Part shown: positions 50,766 through 59,168 of the stretch, piece after piece
Layout: the number at the start of each line of letters is the position of its first letter
How positions within the stretch are numbered: position 1 is the stretch's first letter
DNA from: JANMZO01 sp963763135
GTDB lineage: Bacteria > Actinomycetota > Acidimicrobiia > Acidimicrobiales > JANYDT01
Length of the DNA: 64,000 nucleotides
NCBI GenBank assembly: GCA_963763135.1
Contig: CAVXNJ010000009.1
Coordinates: 372,001 to 436,000, forward strand
Reading direction: 5' to 3'
Notes under the pieces: generated by a model
Database searches by the model: none
What the model was told of the DNA's origin: nothing
Seen by the model: only the letters and a program-made list of their open reading frames with translations
Program-made: the position numbers and the translations under genes

Positions 50766-52547
50766 ATGCCCTCACACTTCCCCCGATCCCTACGACCCCG
50801 GGTGATCGCCACCGCCGCTAGCGCAGCGCTGTTGATGACCGGCGTTATTGGTGCGACCAGCGCCGGTGCCTCGAAGACGGCAGTATCCGCCGCGGTCAAA
50901 AAAGTCGCGGTCAAGAAAGTGGTTGTCGTCCCGTTCCGCCTTTCCTCGAGCGCGTCGCTGATCAACGTTGCCCCCGGAACGTCAACGACGTTGACCGTCA
51001 GCTCCAGTCGGGACCGAGGGTTCACCAGCTCGATCTATCTGGGGCTCTCGGGAATCCCGAAGGGGGTGACGGTCAAGCTCTCGCGTAACCCGCTCACCAC
51101 CAAATTGACATCGACCACGGTGACGGTGACGGCGTCTACAACCTTCGTTCCTCGTACATTCACCGTGAGCGTGAGCGGATCGAGCAAGGGAAAGACCGCA
51201 CGGGCCTCATTCCGGGTCGCGGTTGGCACGACGACCCCGACTGCAGCTCCGACCACGCTTCCGCCCGTGCCGACGACCGCCGCAACGCTTCCCCCAGCGC
51301 CCACGACAACCGTACCTGCAGCGACCACCACGTCGACCACGTTGGCGGTGAGCGACTACACCCTCGCTGTCGAGCCAACCTCGGTGACCCTCCCGGCTGG
51401 CGGTACTGCTACGGCGACCCTGCGAATTATCCGTCAGGGCGGCTTCAACCAGGCTCTCGACACCACAATCGACGGGCTCCCGACCGGTATGACCGGCAGC
51501 GTTGACACGATCACGGGCACCACCAACAGTTCGACCGTCCGGCTTGCCGCATCGACATCGGTGGTCGGGGGAACCTATGACCTCACGATCCGAGCCCGCG
51601 GGCGCAGCGCCGTGTTGCGGGTGAACGTAACCGGCAACGCCATGGGCGCATCGCCGTCGAGTCTGACGGTTGGTCAGGGCGCGAGCGGCACGGCAACTCT
51701 GACGCTGGGCAGGAACGTTTCGGCTTCGGTCATCACGTGGTCCGTTGACGTTCTTCCGGTTGGTGTGACGGCTACGTTCACCCCGAACTCCACGACCGCG
51801 ATTTCAACCGTCATGACGCTTGCGGCGTCGGCCTCGGCCGGTGCCGGAACCTATATCGTGACGCTTCGTGCGTCAGCCGACGGTGGCAGCGTCACCTCAC
51901 CGTTCACCCTCGTGGTTTCCGCTGCGGCGTTCGCGTCTCCGACCATCTCGCCGGCCACACTGACTGTGCTCCCCGGAGGCAACGGGTCCGTGACGATCAC
52001 CCCGCCGACCAACCTTCCCGCCGGCTCGCCGAACCTTTCGGTCAGTGGATTCCCGCCGGGGACCGCTGCAGCAATCTCGATCAGCGGTACGAGTTACATC
52101 TACACGTTCAGCATCCCCGCAGCTACGCCGGTAGCGACCTACCCGGTGACGTTCCAGATCAACCAGGGTGGAGCGACCTCGACGGGCACGTTCTCGCTCG
52201 TGGTCTCGAGCACGGTGACGTCCACAACGGTGCCGTCGTCTTCGACGACGTCGTTCCAGGTGTTCGCATCGCCGTCATCGGTTTCGGTGGCCCGGGGCGC
52301 AACCGGTGTCATCACGATCCCGGTCAGCTGGGCTGCCGGCGTGCTTCAGCAGGCAATCACGTTCAGCACGAGCGGAGGTCCGGTTGGTAGCACGACGTCG
52401 TACACCGCCAATCCGAGCCCTCTGGGCACCACGCTGAACTTCGGTGTCCCTGCCGGTGCGGCCGTCGGGACCTACATCGTGACGGTCAGCGGGAATGTGG
52501 CGAGCCTCGGCACCTCGGTGGCGAGCTTCACCCTCAACGTGACCTGA
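50766..52547 (+). CDS. Secreted Ig-like/NEW3-type surface protein
   Basis: A 593-residue exported protein; GGAG lies 5 bases before the ATG. Residues 1-35 form a signal peptide (basic start, IATAASAALLMTGVIGA core, GAS cleavage region). About five beta-rich modules of roughly 90-100 residues follow, with phrases such as LTVSSSRDRGFTSSIYLGLSGIP-like and VLPGGNGSVTI, broken by Thr/Pro/Ala linkers near residues 154-193 and 495. It is related in design to the protein at 32.2-33.7 kb. No sortase signal or membrane anchor is visible. A terminator follows. Probable structural surface component. Confidence 0.82.
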   Translation: MPSHFPRSLRPRVIATAASAALLMTGVIGATSAGASKTAVSAAVKKVAVKKVVVVPFRLSSSASLINVAPGTSTTLTVSSSRDRGFTSSIYLGLSGIPKGVTVKLSRNPLTTKLTSTTVTVTASTTFVPRTFTVSVSGSSKGKTARASFRVAVGTTTPTAAPTTLPPVPTTAATLPPAPTTTVPAATTTSTTLAVSDYTLAVEPTSVTLPAGGTATATLRIIRQGGFNQALDTTIDGLPTGMTGSVDTITGTTNSSTVRLAASTSVVGGTYDLTIRARGRSAVLRVNVTGNAMGASPSSLTVGQGASGTATLTLGRNVSASVITWSVDVLPVGVTATFTPNSTTAISTVMTLAASASAGAGTYIVTLRASADGGSVTSPFTLVVSAAAFASPTISPATLTVLPGGNGSVTITPPTNLPAGSPNLSVSGFPPGTAAAISISGTSYIYTFSIPAATPVATYPVTFQINQGGATSTGTFSLVVSSTVTSTTVPSSSTTSFQVFASPSSVSVARGATGVITIPVSWAAGVLQQAITFSTSGGPVGSTTSYTANPSPLGTTLNFGVPAGAAVGTYIVTVSGNVASLGTSVASFTLNVT

Positions 52548-52568
52548 TCCGCATTACCTGACTCGCAC

Positions 52569-52617
52569 GGATTGTCCGCACAATCCAAACGGCTGCCGCG
52601 AAAGCGGCAGCCGTTTT
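52569..52617 (+). terminator. Tandem hairpins, intrinsic terminator
   Basis: GGATTGT (52569-52575) pairs with ACAATCC (52580-52586). It is directly followed by AAACGGCTGCCGC (52587-52599), a GAAA tetraloop, and GCGGCAGCCGTTT (52604-52616) running into TTTT. The second hairpin is a textbook rho-independent terminator. Confidence 0.92.
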
Positions 52618-52767
52618 GCGTTGTCCCGAGAACTTCCGACCCTCCATGCGTCTCGAACGGGGTCGACGTTTTGTCGGGCCGCGCCGGTTCGTGAGTAAGG
52701 TCACATTCGGTTTGCTGATTCCTCCGGTCCGAAGTCAGCGCCGCGTGAAATGGATAAAGGGGACAAC

Positions 52768-54081
52768 GTGGAACTGCTCGAATTCGCCAACAAGACGATT
52801 GACACCGAGGAGGTCACCGGCCCGGTCAACCGGGTCACGAACCTCCTCACCGAAGTGGCTGACAACCTCGCCGTTGTTGAATCGTTCTCCCACGTATGGG
52901 CCGTCGCCACCGGCGAGGGTCTGGTGCTGTTCGACACGTCGAGCGGCAATTCCGGTCCAGCGGTAGTGGAGGCGATGCGGAAATGGCGCACCGATCCGGT
53001 CCACACCATCGTGTACACGCACGGCCACATGGACCATGTCGGGGGTGCTTCGGCTTGGATCGCCGACGCCGAGCGGCGAGGGCATGCAAGGCCCCGGTTC
53101 GTAGGGCACGAGAACATCGCTCCTCGCCTACGCCGGTATCGGGCGACCAATGGCTACAACGTGGCCATCAACGACCGTCAGTTCGCACCGAGCCGCAAAC
53201 TCGCGGTGAACATGGCCGAGCGCCAGTTCGTGCCCGATGGCACCCCAGATCCCGACCTCGAGTTCCGCAACGATCTCTCCCTGCAGATCGGCGGCGAACA
53301 GTTCGTCCTCCGCCACGATCGGGGTGAGACCGACGATCATGCCTGGACCGAGTGGGTGGGCCATGACACGCTCTTCGTCGGCGACTTCCTCATCTGGAAC
53401 TTTCCCAACTGCGGCAATCCGCAGAAGGTGCTCAGGTACCCTGCGGAATGGGCGGCCGCACTACGCAAGATGGATGCCCGTTCACCTCAGCTGATCGCCC
53501 CGGCGCATGGTCTGCCGGTCCAGTCGCCGTCTCGGGCCGGTCGTGTGCTCGGGTCCATCGCCGACGCGCTTGAAGGCCTGGTGAATGGAGTTATCGAACT
53601 GCTAAACAACGACGCGACGCTCGACGATGCGATCCATACGGTCAAGGTGCCTGAGGAAGTGCTGCGCCTGCCCTGGATGCGTCCGTTCTACGACGAGCCG
53701 GAGTTCGTGGTCCACAACATCTGGCGCACGTACGGCGGTTGGTGGACCGGCAATCCGGCCAAACTCCTTCCGACCCGCGAGGCGCTGCTCGCCGAAGAAA
53801 TTGTCGGACTCGCCGGCGGACTCGCACCGGTGGTCGCCCGCGGATCGGCGCTGGCGGATGAAGGCGACTTCCGTACCGCGTGTGAACTTGTTGAACTCGC
53901 GGTTCAGGCGTCGCCCAACGACATAGCAGCGAACACGGCTCGTGCCGATATATACGCGCGCAGACGATCCGTCGCCTCGTCGCTCATGGCGAAGGGCATC
54001 TTCCAGGCAGCGGCCAAGGAATCCGCGGACCGGGCCGGTATCGAACTTCCGCCGATGCAACGCGCCAGCGCGTCGAACTAA
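52768..54081 (+). CDS. Alkyl-sulfatase-like metallo-beta-lactamase-fold hydrolase
   Basis: A 437-residue protein. The MBL metal motif THGHMDH gives H85, H87, D89 and H90; further His and Asp ligands follow in GETDDHAW and GDFLIWN. The segment HNIWRTYGGWWTGNPAKLLPT and the helical tail are the dimerisation domain of BDS1/SdsA1-type alkyl sulfatases, while the C-terminal SCP2-like domain of those enzymes is missing. The likely reaction is hydrolysis of a sulfate ester or related bond. I prefer the GTG at 52768 because AAAGGGG lies 5 bases upstream; the in-frame ATG at 52750 has no such site. It is convergent with the MerR gene. Confidence 0.88.
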   Translation: MELLEFANKTIDTEEVTGPVNRVTNLLTEVADNLAVVESFSHVWAVATGEGLVLFDTSSGNSGPAVVEAMRKWRTDPVHTIVYTHGHMDHVGGASAWIADAERRGHARPRFVGHENIAPRLRRYRATNGYNVAINDRQFAPSRKLAVNMAERQFVPDGTPDPDLEFRNDLSLQIGGEQFVLRHDRGETDDHAWTEWVGHDTLFVGDFLIWNFPNCGNPQKVLRYPAEWAAALRKMDARSPQLIAPAHGLPVQSPSRAGRVLGSIADALEGLVNGVIELLNNDATLDDAIHTVKVPEEVLRLPWMRPFYDEPEFVVHNIWRTYGGWWTGNPAKLLPTREALLAEEIVGLAGGLAPVVARGSALADEGDFRTACELVELAVQASPNDIAANTARADIYARRRSVASSLMAKGIFQAAAKESADRAGIELPPMQRASASN

Positions 54082-54113
54082 CCACAATCGGGTCGCCCAT
54101 GCAGGGCTGACGA

Positions 54114-54874
54114 CTACTCGGTGAACTGCGACGTGGTCGGTTCGCGGGTCGATTCGGTGGTCGTTGGACTCCGTGAGGTATTGGCTGACTTCGACGTCCG
54201 TTCGACTGTCGCGCGAAAGCGCTCATAGCTCGCGCGTGCTCAAGCGCCATCCGACGGATCGCCGAAGCCGCCAGATCAAACGCAATCGTGCCAACGACTG
54301 TGAACTCCATCTGCACGGATCGACTCTCGTTCTCCGGGACCAGCAGGAGTTCAAAGGCGGCATTCTCGAGTGCCGTTGGCACGAGCGAGTCAAACAGCAC
54401 GCTGTCGACCTGGCCGGGCGGGCACCACCCGAAATCACTGAGCGACAACATGGCATCGGCCAGCATGTTGCGAACCCCGGCCTGTGGTCGAATGTGCAAT
54501 CCGTGACGCTGGATGAACCCCTCTACTTCTTCGAGCGCGTTCGCGTACTCAGGAGTGTCGCGTGGGTTGCCCGACGCCATCGCATCCTGCGCAATTCCAA
54601 ACGCGTCATGGATCGGCGTCGATTCATCGTCGGCGGTGTCTACGACTCGTCTGACGTCGGCGAGACTCAGGCGACCGAGTTCAATGAGCGCCCTGACCAG
54701 CTTTACGCGGCGAACGTGTGACGTGTCGTAGCTGGCCTGGTTCACCGCGGTGGCCGTGCCGGAGTGCAGAAGCCCCTCGCGGAGATAGAACTTCAGCGTG
54801 GGCACACTGATTCCGGTGGTTTCGCTGAGTTCGGCAATTCTCACGGGTTGACATTCTTGTATAGATAGTGTCAC
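54114..54874 (-). CDS. MerR-family regulator (frameshift near C-terminus)
   Basis: A regulator with an N-terminal MerR helix-turn-helix (VRIAELSETTGISVPTLKFYLREGLL, residues 11-36) and a helical effector region. After ALEHARA (near 54226) the annotated frame turns into an Arg/Pro-rich sequence that runs to 53984 and overlaps the MBL gene. One base shifted, the sequence continues as YERFRATVERTSKSANTSR with a polar tail and stops at 54114, leaving the MBL gene free. A one-base deletion is the best explanation. The GTG at 54874 or the one at 54844 may be the start. It is divergent from the DUF4188 gene across a perfect dyad. Confidence 0.8.
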
Positions 54875-54878
54875 TATC
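54848..54878 (+). promoter_or_regulatory. -35 TTGACA and 15-bp dyad, probable MerR operator
   Basis: TTGACA (54848-54853) precedes the perfect palindrome GATAGTG-T-CACTATC (54864-54878). With an 18- or 19-base spacer the right arm supplies the -10 (CACTAT or ACTATC). MerR proteins act on over-long spacers, so this is a strong candidate for regulation of the DUF4188 gene. The dyad also overlaps the first codons of the MerR gene, allowing autoregulation. Confidence 0.65.
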
Positions 54879-54911
54879 CACGCCGCAGGTTACAAATAAT
54901 CGGAGCGAACA

Positions 54912-55463
54912 ATGGCAAATGTGCATCCCGGACGGTTTTCGGCAGAGATCGAAGGTGACTTTGTCGTGTTCGTGATCGGCATGCGCTTCAACCATCTGTG
55001 GAAGGTCCACAAGTGGCTTCCCGTGGTTACGGCGATGCCGAAGATGTTGGCGGAGTTGGCCCGCCATCCGGAAAAGGGACTCCTCGGGGTTCGGGGCTCG
55101 TGGAGCGGACGCACGGTCACCCTCATCCAGTATTGGCGGAGCTTTGAGCAACTCGAGAAGTTCGCGAAGAGCACCGATGACCCGCATCTTCCGGCATGGC
55201 GGGAGTACAACCAGCGAATTGGCAGAAGCGGTGATGTCGGCGTCTATCACGAGACGTATCCCGTCTCGGCCGGCAACTACGAATGCATCTACGTGAACAT
55301 GCCGGTCTTCGGCCTGGCGGCGGCATCAAAACATGTTCCGGTTGCTCGTCGAGGGGAATCGGCACGTGAGCGGGTAGGTGCGGGCCCGGCCGTCTCACCC
55401 GACCTCGCAGTTGATGCTGTTGATGCGGTTGATGCGGTCAACGCTGCCGATGCCGTGCTCTGA
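54912..55463 (+). CDS. DUF4188 protein
   Basis: A 183-residue protein of the DUF4188 family (VVFVIGMRFNHLWKVHKWLPV, WRSFEQLEKFAKSTDDPHLPAWREYNQRIG, GVYHETYPV), a dimeric alpha/beta-barrel-like fold related to monooxygenase and aldoxime-dehydratase-like proteins; biochemical role unknown. GGAG lies 6 bases before the ATG. The last residues are a low-complexity DAVDAVDAVNAADAV tail, from repeats of GATGCGGTT, which is unusual for the family. The divergent MerR gene and the dyad indicate induction by an unknown signal. Confidence 0.85.
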   Translation: MANVHPGRFSAEIEGDFVVFVIGMRFNHLWKVHKWLPVVTAMPKMLAELARHPEKGLLGVRGSWSGRTVTLIQYWRSFEQLEKFAKSTDDPHLPAWREYNQRIGRSGDVGVYHETYPVSAGNYECIYVNMPVFGLAAASKHVPVARRGESARERVGAGPAVSPDLAVDAVDAVDAVNAADAVL

Positions 55464-55567
55464 TGAACTCCTGAGAATGCCCACGTGGCGACGCGGCACG
55501 TTGCGTTTCAACGCGTGTAATCCTGTAGATCTGCTTCGCACGTTGAAGCCCATTCCCGGAGGATCCC

Positions 55568-56005
55568 ATGAGCACCGAAATCTCGTCGACCAAGCCCGAC
55601 GGCACCCCGTATCCCGTGCAGCTCGATGAGGCCGAACTGAAAGCCAAGCTCGATCCACTCTCGTACGCGGTGTTGCGTCAGGCCGGCACGGAACGCGCCT
55701 TCACCGGGGAATACACCGATTCCGACACGGTCGGGGTGTACAAATGCCGGGCTTGTGATGCTGAGCTGTTTCGCAGTGACACGAAGTTCCACTCGGGTTG
55801 TGGTTGGCCGTCGTTCTATGCCCCGACTGCCGATGATGCCGTGGTGCTGCTGGAGGATCGTCTGCTCGGTTATCCACGGGTGGAAGCGCGTTGCGCGAAC
55901 TGCGGTTCACACCTCGGTCACGTCTTTCGTGGCGAAGGGTATCCGGTGCCAACCGACGAACGCTGGTGCATCAACTCCGTCTCGTTGACCCTCGAACCGA
56001 AGTAG
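55568..56005 (+). CDS. msrB: Peptide-methionine (R)-S-oxide reductase
   Basis: A 145-residue MsrB. Zinc-binding CxxC pairs are C60/C63 (KCRAC) and C109/C112 (RCANC), the catalytic nucleophile is C134 in RWCINS, and the resolving-type Cys is C78 in SGCGWPSF. It reduces methionine-R-sulfoxide in proteins and protects against oxidation. GGAGG lies upstream of the ATG at 55568. It stands alone, convergent with the luciferase-like gene. Confidence 0.96.
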   Translation: MSTEISSTKPDGTPYPVQLDEAELKAKLDPLSYAVLRQAGTERAFTGEYTDSDTVGVYKCRACDAELFRSDTKFHSGCGWPSFYAPTADDAVVLLEDRLLGYPRVEARCANCGSHLGHVFRGEGYPVPTDERWCINSVSLTLEPK

Positions 56006-56036
56006 CCGGCCCCTCGCCGGTCAGCGGTTCAGGCGT

Positions 56037-56954
56037 TCAGGCCAGGGCGGGAGCGACTTCGGCCATCAGCTTTTCGAGGCCCTCCAGCCGACGCTCGGGT
56101 CCGCCCCGGCCGGTGATGTCGAGGAGGATGTGTTGGTAGCCGAGTTCGCCGAGGCGCGACGCCGAATCGATCATCTGCTGTGTCGATCCGGCGAGGGACT
56201 TGGCGGGGTTCGTGTTGCCGTCGAGGTCAAGGTACACGCGCACCGAAAAGCCAACGCTTTGTGGATCTCGGCCCGCCTGTTCGCACGCTGCCCGAACCCC
56301 GTCGCGGTGGGCGATGAGTTGCGCTTCGGTTTGGAACGCCGCGTGAAACACGTCGCCGAATCGTGCGGTCCGTTTGTAGGCGGGGGTGCTGTCGCCCCCG
56401 ACCCAGACCGGAATTTTCCCGGCGGCCGGACGCGGAAAGAAGCCGATCGGCGGAAACTCTGTGTACGTACCTTTGTAGGAGGTCCAGTCTTCGGAGAACA
56501 GGCGCTCAAAGGCTTCCAGTTGCTCGTCGGCGCGCACTCCACGATGATCGAACGGCATCTGCAGGGCTTCGAACTCCTCGCGCATCCAGCCGACTCCCAC
56601 GCCAAGAAGCGCCCGTCCGTTCGACAGCGCGTCAAGTGACGCCCACGCTTTGGCGGTCTGAACGACCGGACGGTAACCGAGGATCAAAACCGTCGTCCCG
56701 AGCAGAACCTTCTCCGAAAGGGCCGCTGCGTAAAAGAGCGTGCCGATCGGGTCGAGCCACGGCATGCCGTCGGGCGCCGGAAACTCGCCGTTGTCGGTGT
56801 AGGGGTACTTTGCGTCGATGTTGCGCGGCCATGCGATGTGGTCGCTGCTCCAAACGGAGTGCATTCCCATTCGGTCGCATGACTGCACGAAAGTCTTCAA
56901 TACCTCGGGCGTCGCCTGTCGTCCGAGATGCGGTAAGTGAGCTCCCCATTCCAT
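56037..56954 (-). CDS. LLM-class F420-type oxidoreductase
   Basis: A 305-residue luciferase-like protein of the TIGR03619 type: MEWGAHLPHLG at the start, MHSVWSSDHIAWP, LLGVGVGWMREEFEAL and PAAGKIPVWVGGDS. It should use F420 or FMN; substrate unknown. The ATG at 56954 follows a TAGGGT box by 7 bases, which decides against the longer frame to 56975. It is convergent with msrB (31 bases between stops). Confidence 0.92.
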   Translation of the reverse strand: MEWGAHLPHLGRQATPEVLKTFVQSCDRMGMHSVWSSDHIAWPRNIDAKYPYTDNGEFPAPDGMPWLDPIGTLFYAAALSEKVLLGTTVLILGYRPVVQTAKAWASLDALSNGRALLGVGVGWMREEFEALQMPFDHRGVRADEQLEAFERLFSEDWTSYKGTYTEFPPIGFFPRPAAGKIPVWVGGDSTPAYKRTARFGDVFHAAFQTEAQLIAHRDGVRAACEQAGRDPQSVGFSVRVYLDLDGNTNPAKSLAGSTQQMIDSASRLGELGYQHILLDITGRGGPERRLEGLEKLMAEVAPALA

Positions 56955-56961
56955 GGACCGC

Positions 56962-56967
56962 ACCCTA
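56962..56967 (-). promoter_or_regulatory. -10 box TAGGGT, probable leaderless start
   Basis: TAGGGT lies 7 bases before the ATG at 56954, without a ribosome binding site. Confidence 0.42.
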
Positions 56968-57131
56968 CCGGTCACGCGGACGAAATGCCTTTCGCGGTGA
57001 TTTGAGGTTCGTTTCGGGGTGCGCTCCCTCAGCGCAGGAACCGCTTAGTGCCCGGATAGTGCAACAACGCGCTAGGTTGAGAGTCCCGTCTTCCGCTTGT
57101 GGACGTGCGGGGCATGAATGAGAGGCCGAAA

Positions 57132-57504
57132 ATGGCCACCGAAACACTGACGACTTCGACTACCGACCTGCGGCGCGGTGGTTCCCGTGGCTGATGATCA
57201 GCAACTTATGGCGCTCCTGCGGGTCGTGATGGCGGGCGACGACGCAAACGAACTGGCGAACAACGCGGTGCTGTCGAAGAAACTCGGCTGGGATCTCGAA
57301 GCCGTCGCCGCGTGCCTCCAGGAGGCAAAAGACAAGTCGCTGCTGTGGGGGCAGCGCAATGGCGACAAACCTGCCCCGTGGTTCAACGACCTCGAAATCA
57401 CTGTGCAGGGGCGCCGGTTTCTCCGACTCGCAGATGCTGCAGGTGCCGGCGCAGTCGAGACCGCGAAGCCGGGTCGAATCGCGAAGGTCGCAAAGAAGGC
57501 CTGA
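57132..57504 (+). CDS. Small helical protein, possible one-base frameshift at its 5' end
   Basis: The downstream frame (usable GTG at 57178 or 57187) encodes about 105 residues: VADDQQLMALLRVVMAG, a helix-rich centre with LSKKLGWDLEAVAACLQEA that looks like a winged-helix unit, ITVQGRRFLRLA, and a basic tail KPGRIAKVAKKA. Neither GTG has a ribosome binding site. An ATG at 57132 with GAGAGG 6 bases upstream opens MATETLTTSTTDLRR, which would join this frame if one G near 57177 were removed. The last 54 bases are the first unit of the 60-bp tandem repeat. I do not recognise the family. Confidence 0.55.
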
Positions 57505-57753
57505 GCCGACGCAGTCGAGACCGCGAAGCCGGGTCGAATCGCGAAGGTCGCAAAGAAGGCCTGAGCCGACGCAGTCGAGACCGCGAAGCCGGGTCGAATC
57601 GCGAAGGTCCTGAAGAAAGGCCTGAGCCGACGCAGTCGAGACCGCGAAGCCGGGTCGAATCGCGAAGGTCCTGAAGAAACGCCTGAGCCGACGCAGTCGA
57701 GACCGCGAAGCCGGGTCGAATCGCGAAGGTCCTGAAGAAAGGCCTGAGCCGAC
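57451..57753. repeat. Five tandem copies of a 60-61-bp repeat
   Basis: Units start at 57451, 57511, 57571, 57632 and 57693, each beginning GCAGTCGAGACCGCGAAGCC. Units 1 and 2 are identical; units 3-5 differ at GTCGCAAAGAAGG to GTCCTGAAGAAAGG-type changes that make them 61 bases. Unit 1 is the 3' end of the small upstream gene including its stop, so the array is a serial duplication of that gene end. It lies 87 bases before the luciferase-like gene. Confidence 0.92.
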
Positions 57754-57839
57754 GCGTCGAACCAATCTCCATCCGGGCTTGGTTGATGCTGCCCACATTC
57801 TGTAGCCTCTCGGAAATTGTCTGAGACTCGGAGGCTGTC

Positions 57840-59042
57840 ATGAAGTTTGGGATCTTCTACGAATTGCAGTTGCCCAAGCCGTGGGAGGCCAACGACGAGT
57901 ACCTGCTCCTGCAGCACGCACTCGATCAGGTGGAGCTGGCCGACAAGCTTGGCTATGACTACGCCTGGGAAGTGGAGCATCACTTCCTCGAGGAGTACAG
58001 CCACTCGTCGGCTCCGGAGGTCTTCCTCGCGGCGGCATCACAACGCACGAAGCAGATACGCCTCGGCCACGGCATCGTTCAGCTCACGACCAACCATCCG
58101 GCCCGGGTGGCAGAGCGGATCTCCACGCTCGATCTGATCAGCCATGGGCGCGTCGAGTTCGGTATCGGTGAAGGCTCGAGCGTCACCGAGCTTCACCCCT
58201 TTGACCGGAAGTTCCGCGACAAGCGTGACATCTGGGAAGACGCGGTTCGCTGCGTCATGCCGATGTTCACGAAAGAGGGTTGGGAATACCACGGCGAGTA
58301 CTTCGACTTTCCCTTGCGCAATGTCGTGCCCAAGCCGTTCCAAAAACCGCATCCACCGTTGTGGGTTGCGTGTTCGCAGTTGGAGACGATCGAGATGGCC
58401 GGACGACGCGGGATCGGAGCGCTTGGTTTCCAATTCGTATCGGCCGACGCCGCCCGGGCCTGGGTCAATGCGTATTACAACTCGTACGTTCACAGTTTCG
58501 AACCGCTGGCCGAGTACCAGCCGAACCCGAGCATCGCTGTCGTTTCGCAGTTCATGTGTGCGCCAACCGATGAGGAAGCGCAGGCTATGGCCGACGGCAG
58601 TACCTTCTTCCAGTTCGCGCTCCGGTTCTACAACACGAACGGCCCGGTGGTGCCAGGAACATTGAGTCTCTGGGACGAATATCAGAAATGGAAGGCCTCG
58701 CCGTCGGGCCAGGCGCAGCAGCACGGCGGGCTTATCGGTTCTCCGGAGACGATCCGCAAGAAGTTGCACCGGTTCGCTGAATCCAACGTCGACCAGGTCA
58801 TTCTGCTGAACCAGGCCGGTCGGAACAAGCACGAAGACATCATGTCGTCACTGCAGTTGTTTGCCGACGAGGTCATGCCGGAGTTCCATGCGATGGAGGC
58901 CGAGCACGCCGAGTGGAAGCAGGCGGTGTTGTCAGGTGACTTGATACTCGAAGACATCGACACGTCGGCGTTCAAGATGATTACGAACCAGACACCGGGG
59001 AAGAAGGCCAAGGAGGCGGCTCAGGCCGCGTTGGCCCACTGA
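57840..59042 (+). CDS. Luciferase-like (LLM-class) monooxygenase, long type
   Basis: A 400-residue luciferase-like flavoprotein of the longer alkanal-monooxygenase-like type: MKFGIFYELQLPKPW, DYAWEVEHHFLEEYSHSSAPEVFL, LGHGIVQLTTNHPARVAERISTLDLIS, GRVEFGIGEGSS, and a late GSPETIRKKLHRFAE. Such proteins use FMNH2 or F420 and are common in actinobacterial catabolic clusters; substrate unknown. GGAGG lies 6 bases before the ATG. The C-terminus is a basic Lys/Ala tail. The fused CoA transferase gene follows after 126 bases. Confidence 0.92.
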   Translation: MKFGIFYELQLPKPWEANDEYLLLQHALDQVELADKLGYDYAWEVEHHFLEEYSHSSAPEVFLAAASQRTKQIRLGHGIVQLTTNHPARVAERISTLDLISHGRVEFGIGEGSSVTELHPFDRKFRDKRDIWEDAVRCVMPMFTKEGWEYHGEYFDFPLRNVVPKPFQKPHPPLWVACSQLETIEMAGRRGIGALGFQFVSADAARAWVNAYYNSYVHSFEPLAEYQPNPSIAVVSQFMCAPTDEEAQAMADGSTFFQFALRFYNTNGPVVPGTLSLWDEYQKWKASPSGQAQQHGGLIGSPETIRKKLHRFAESNVDQVILLNQAGRNKHEDIMSSLQLFADEVMPEFHAMEAEHAEWKQAVLSGDLILEDIDTSAFKMITNQTPGKKAKEAAQAALAH

Positions 59043-59156
59043 GCTACTGAGGCCCACTGGTCCCCACGAACCTTCCGGGGTCGGTGTCTCGACCCGGTAG
59101 GTTCGGAACGATCGACCCCCACCGGGCTTCGATAGGAAAGATTCGGTGCCTCGGGC

Positions 59157-59162
59157 TACGTT
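59157..59162 (+). promoter_or_regulatory. -10 box TACGTT, probable leaderless start
   Basis: TACGTT lies exactly 6 bases before the GTG of the double CoA transferase gene. Confidence 0.42.
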
Positions 59163-59168
59163 TGCGCC

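Noticed and set aside
53984..54113. C-terminal extension of the MerR regulator into the alkyl-sulfatase-like gene
   Set aside because: Its Arg/Pro-rich sequence results from reading out of frame after an indel near 54226; the shifted frame ends naturally at 54114.
57451..57753. CRISPR array
   Set aside because: The 60-bp units are contiguous with no unique spacers, and no cas genes are nearby.
57160..58004. Minus-strand open frames across the 60-bp repeats with repetitive Arg/Phe-rich products
   Set aside because: Repeats with a 60-base period keep all frames open; the product is only the repeat translated and overlaps the luciferase-like gene.
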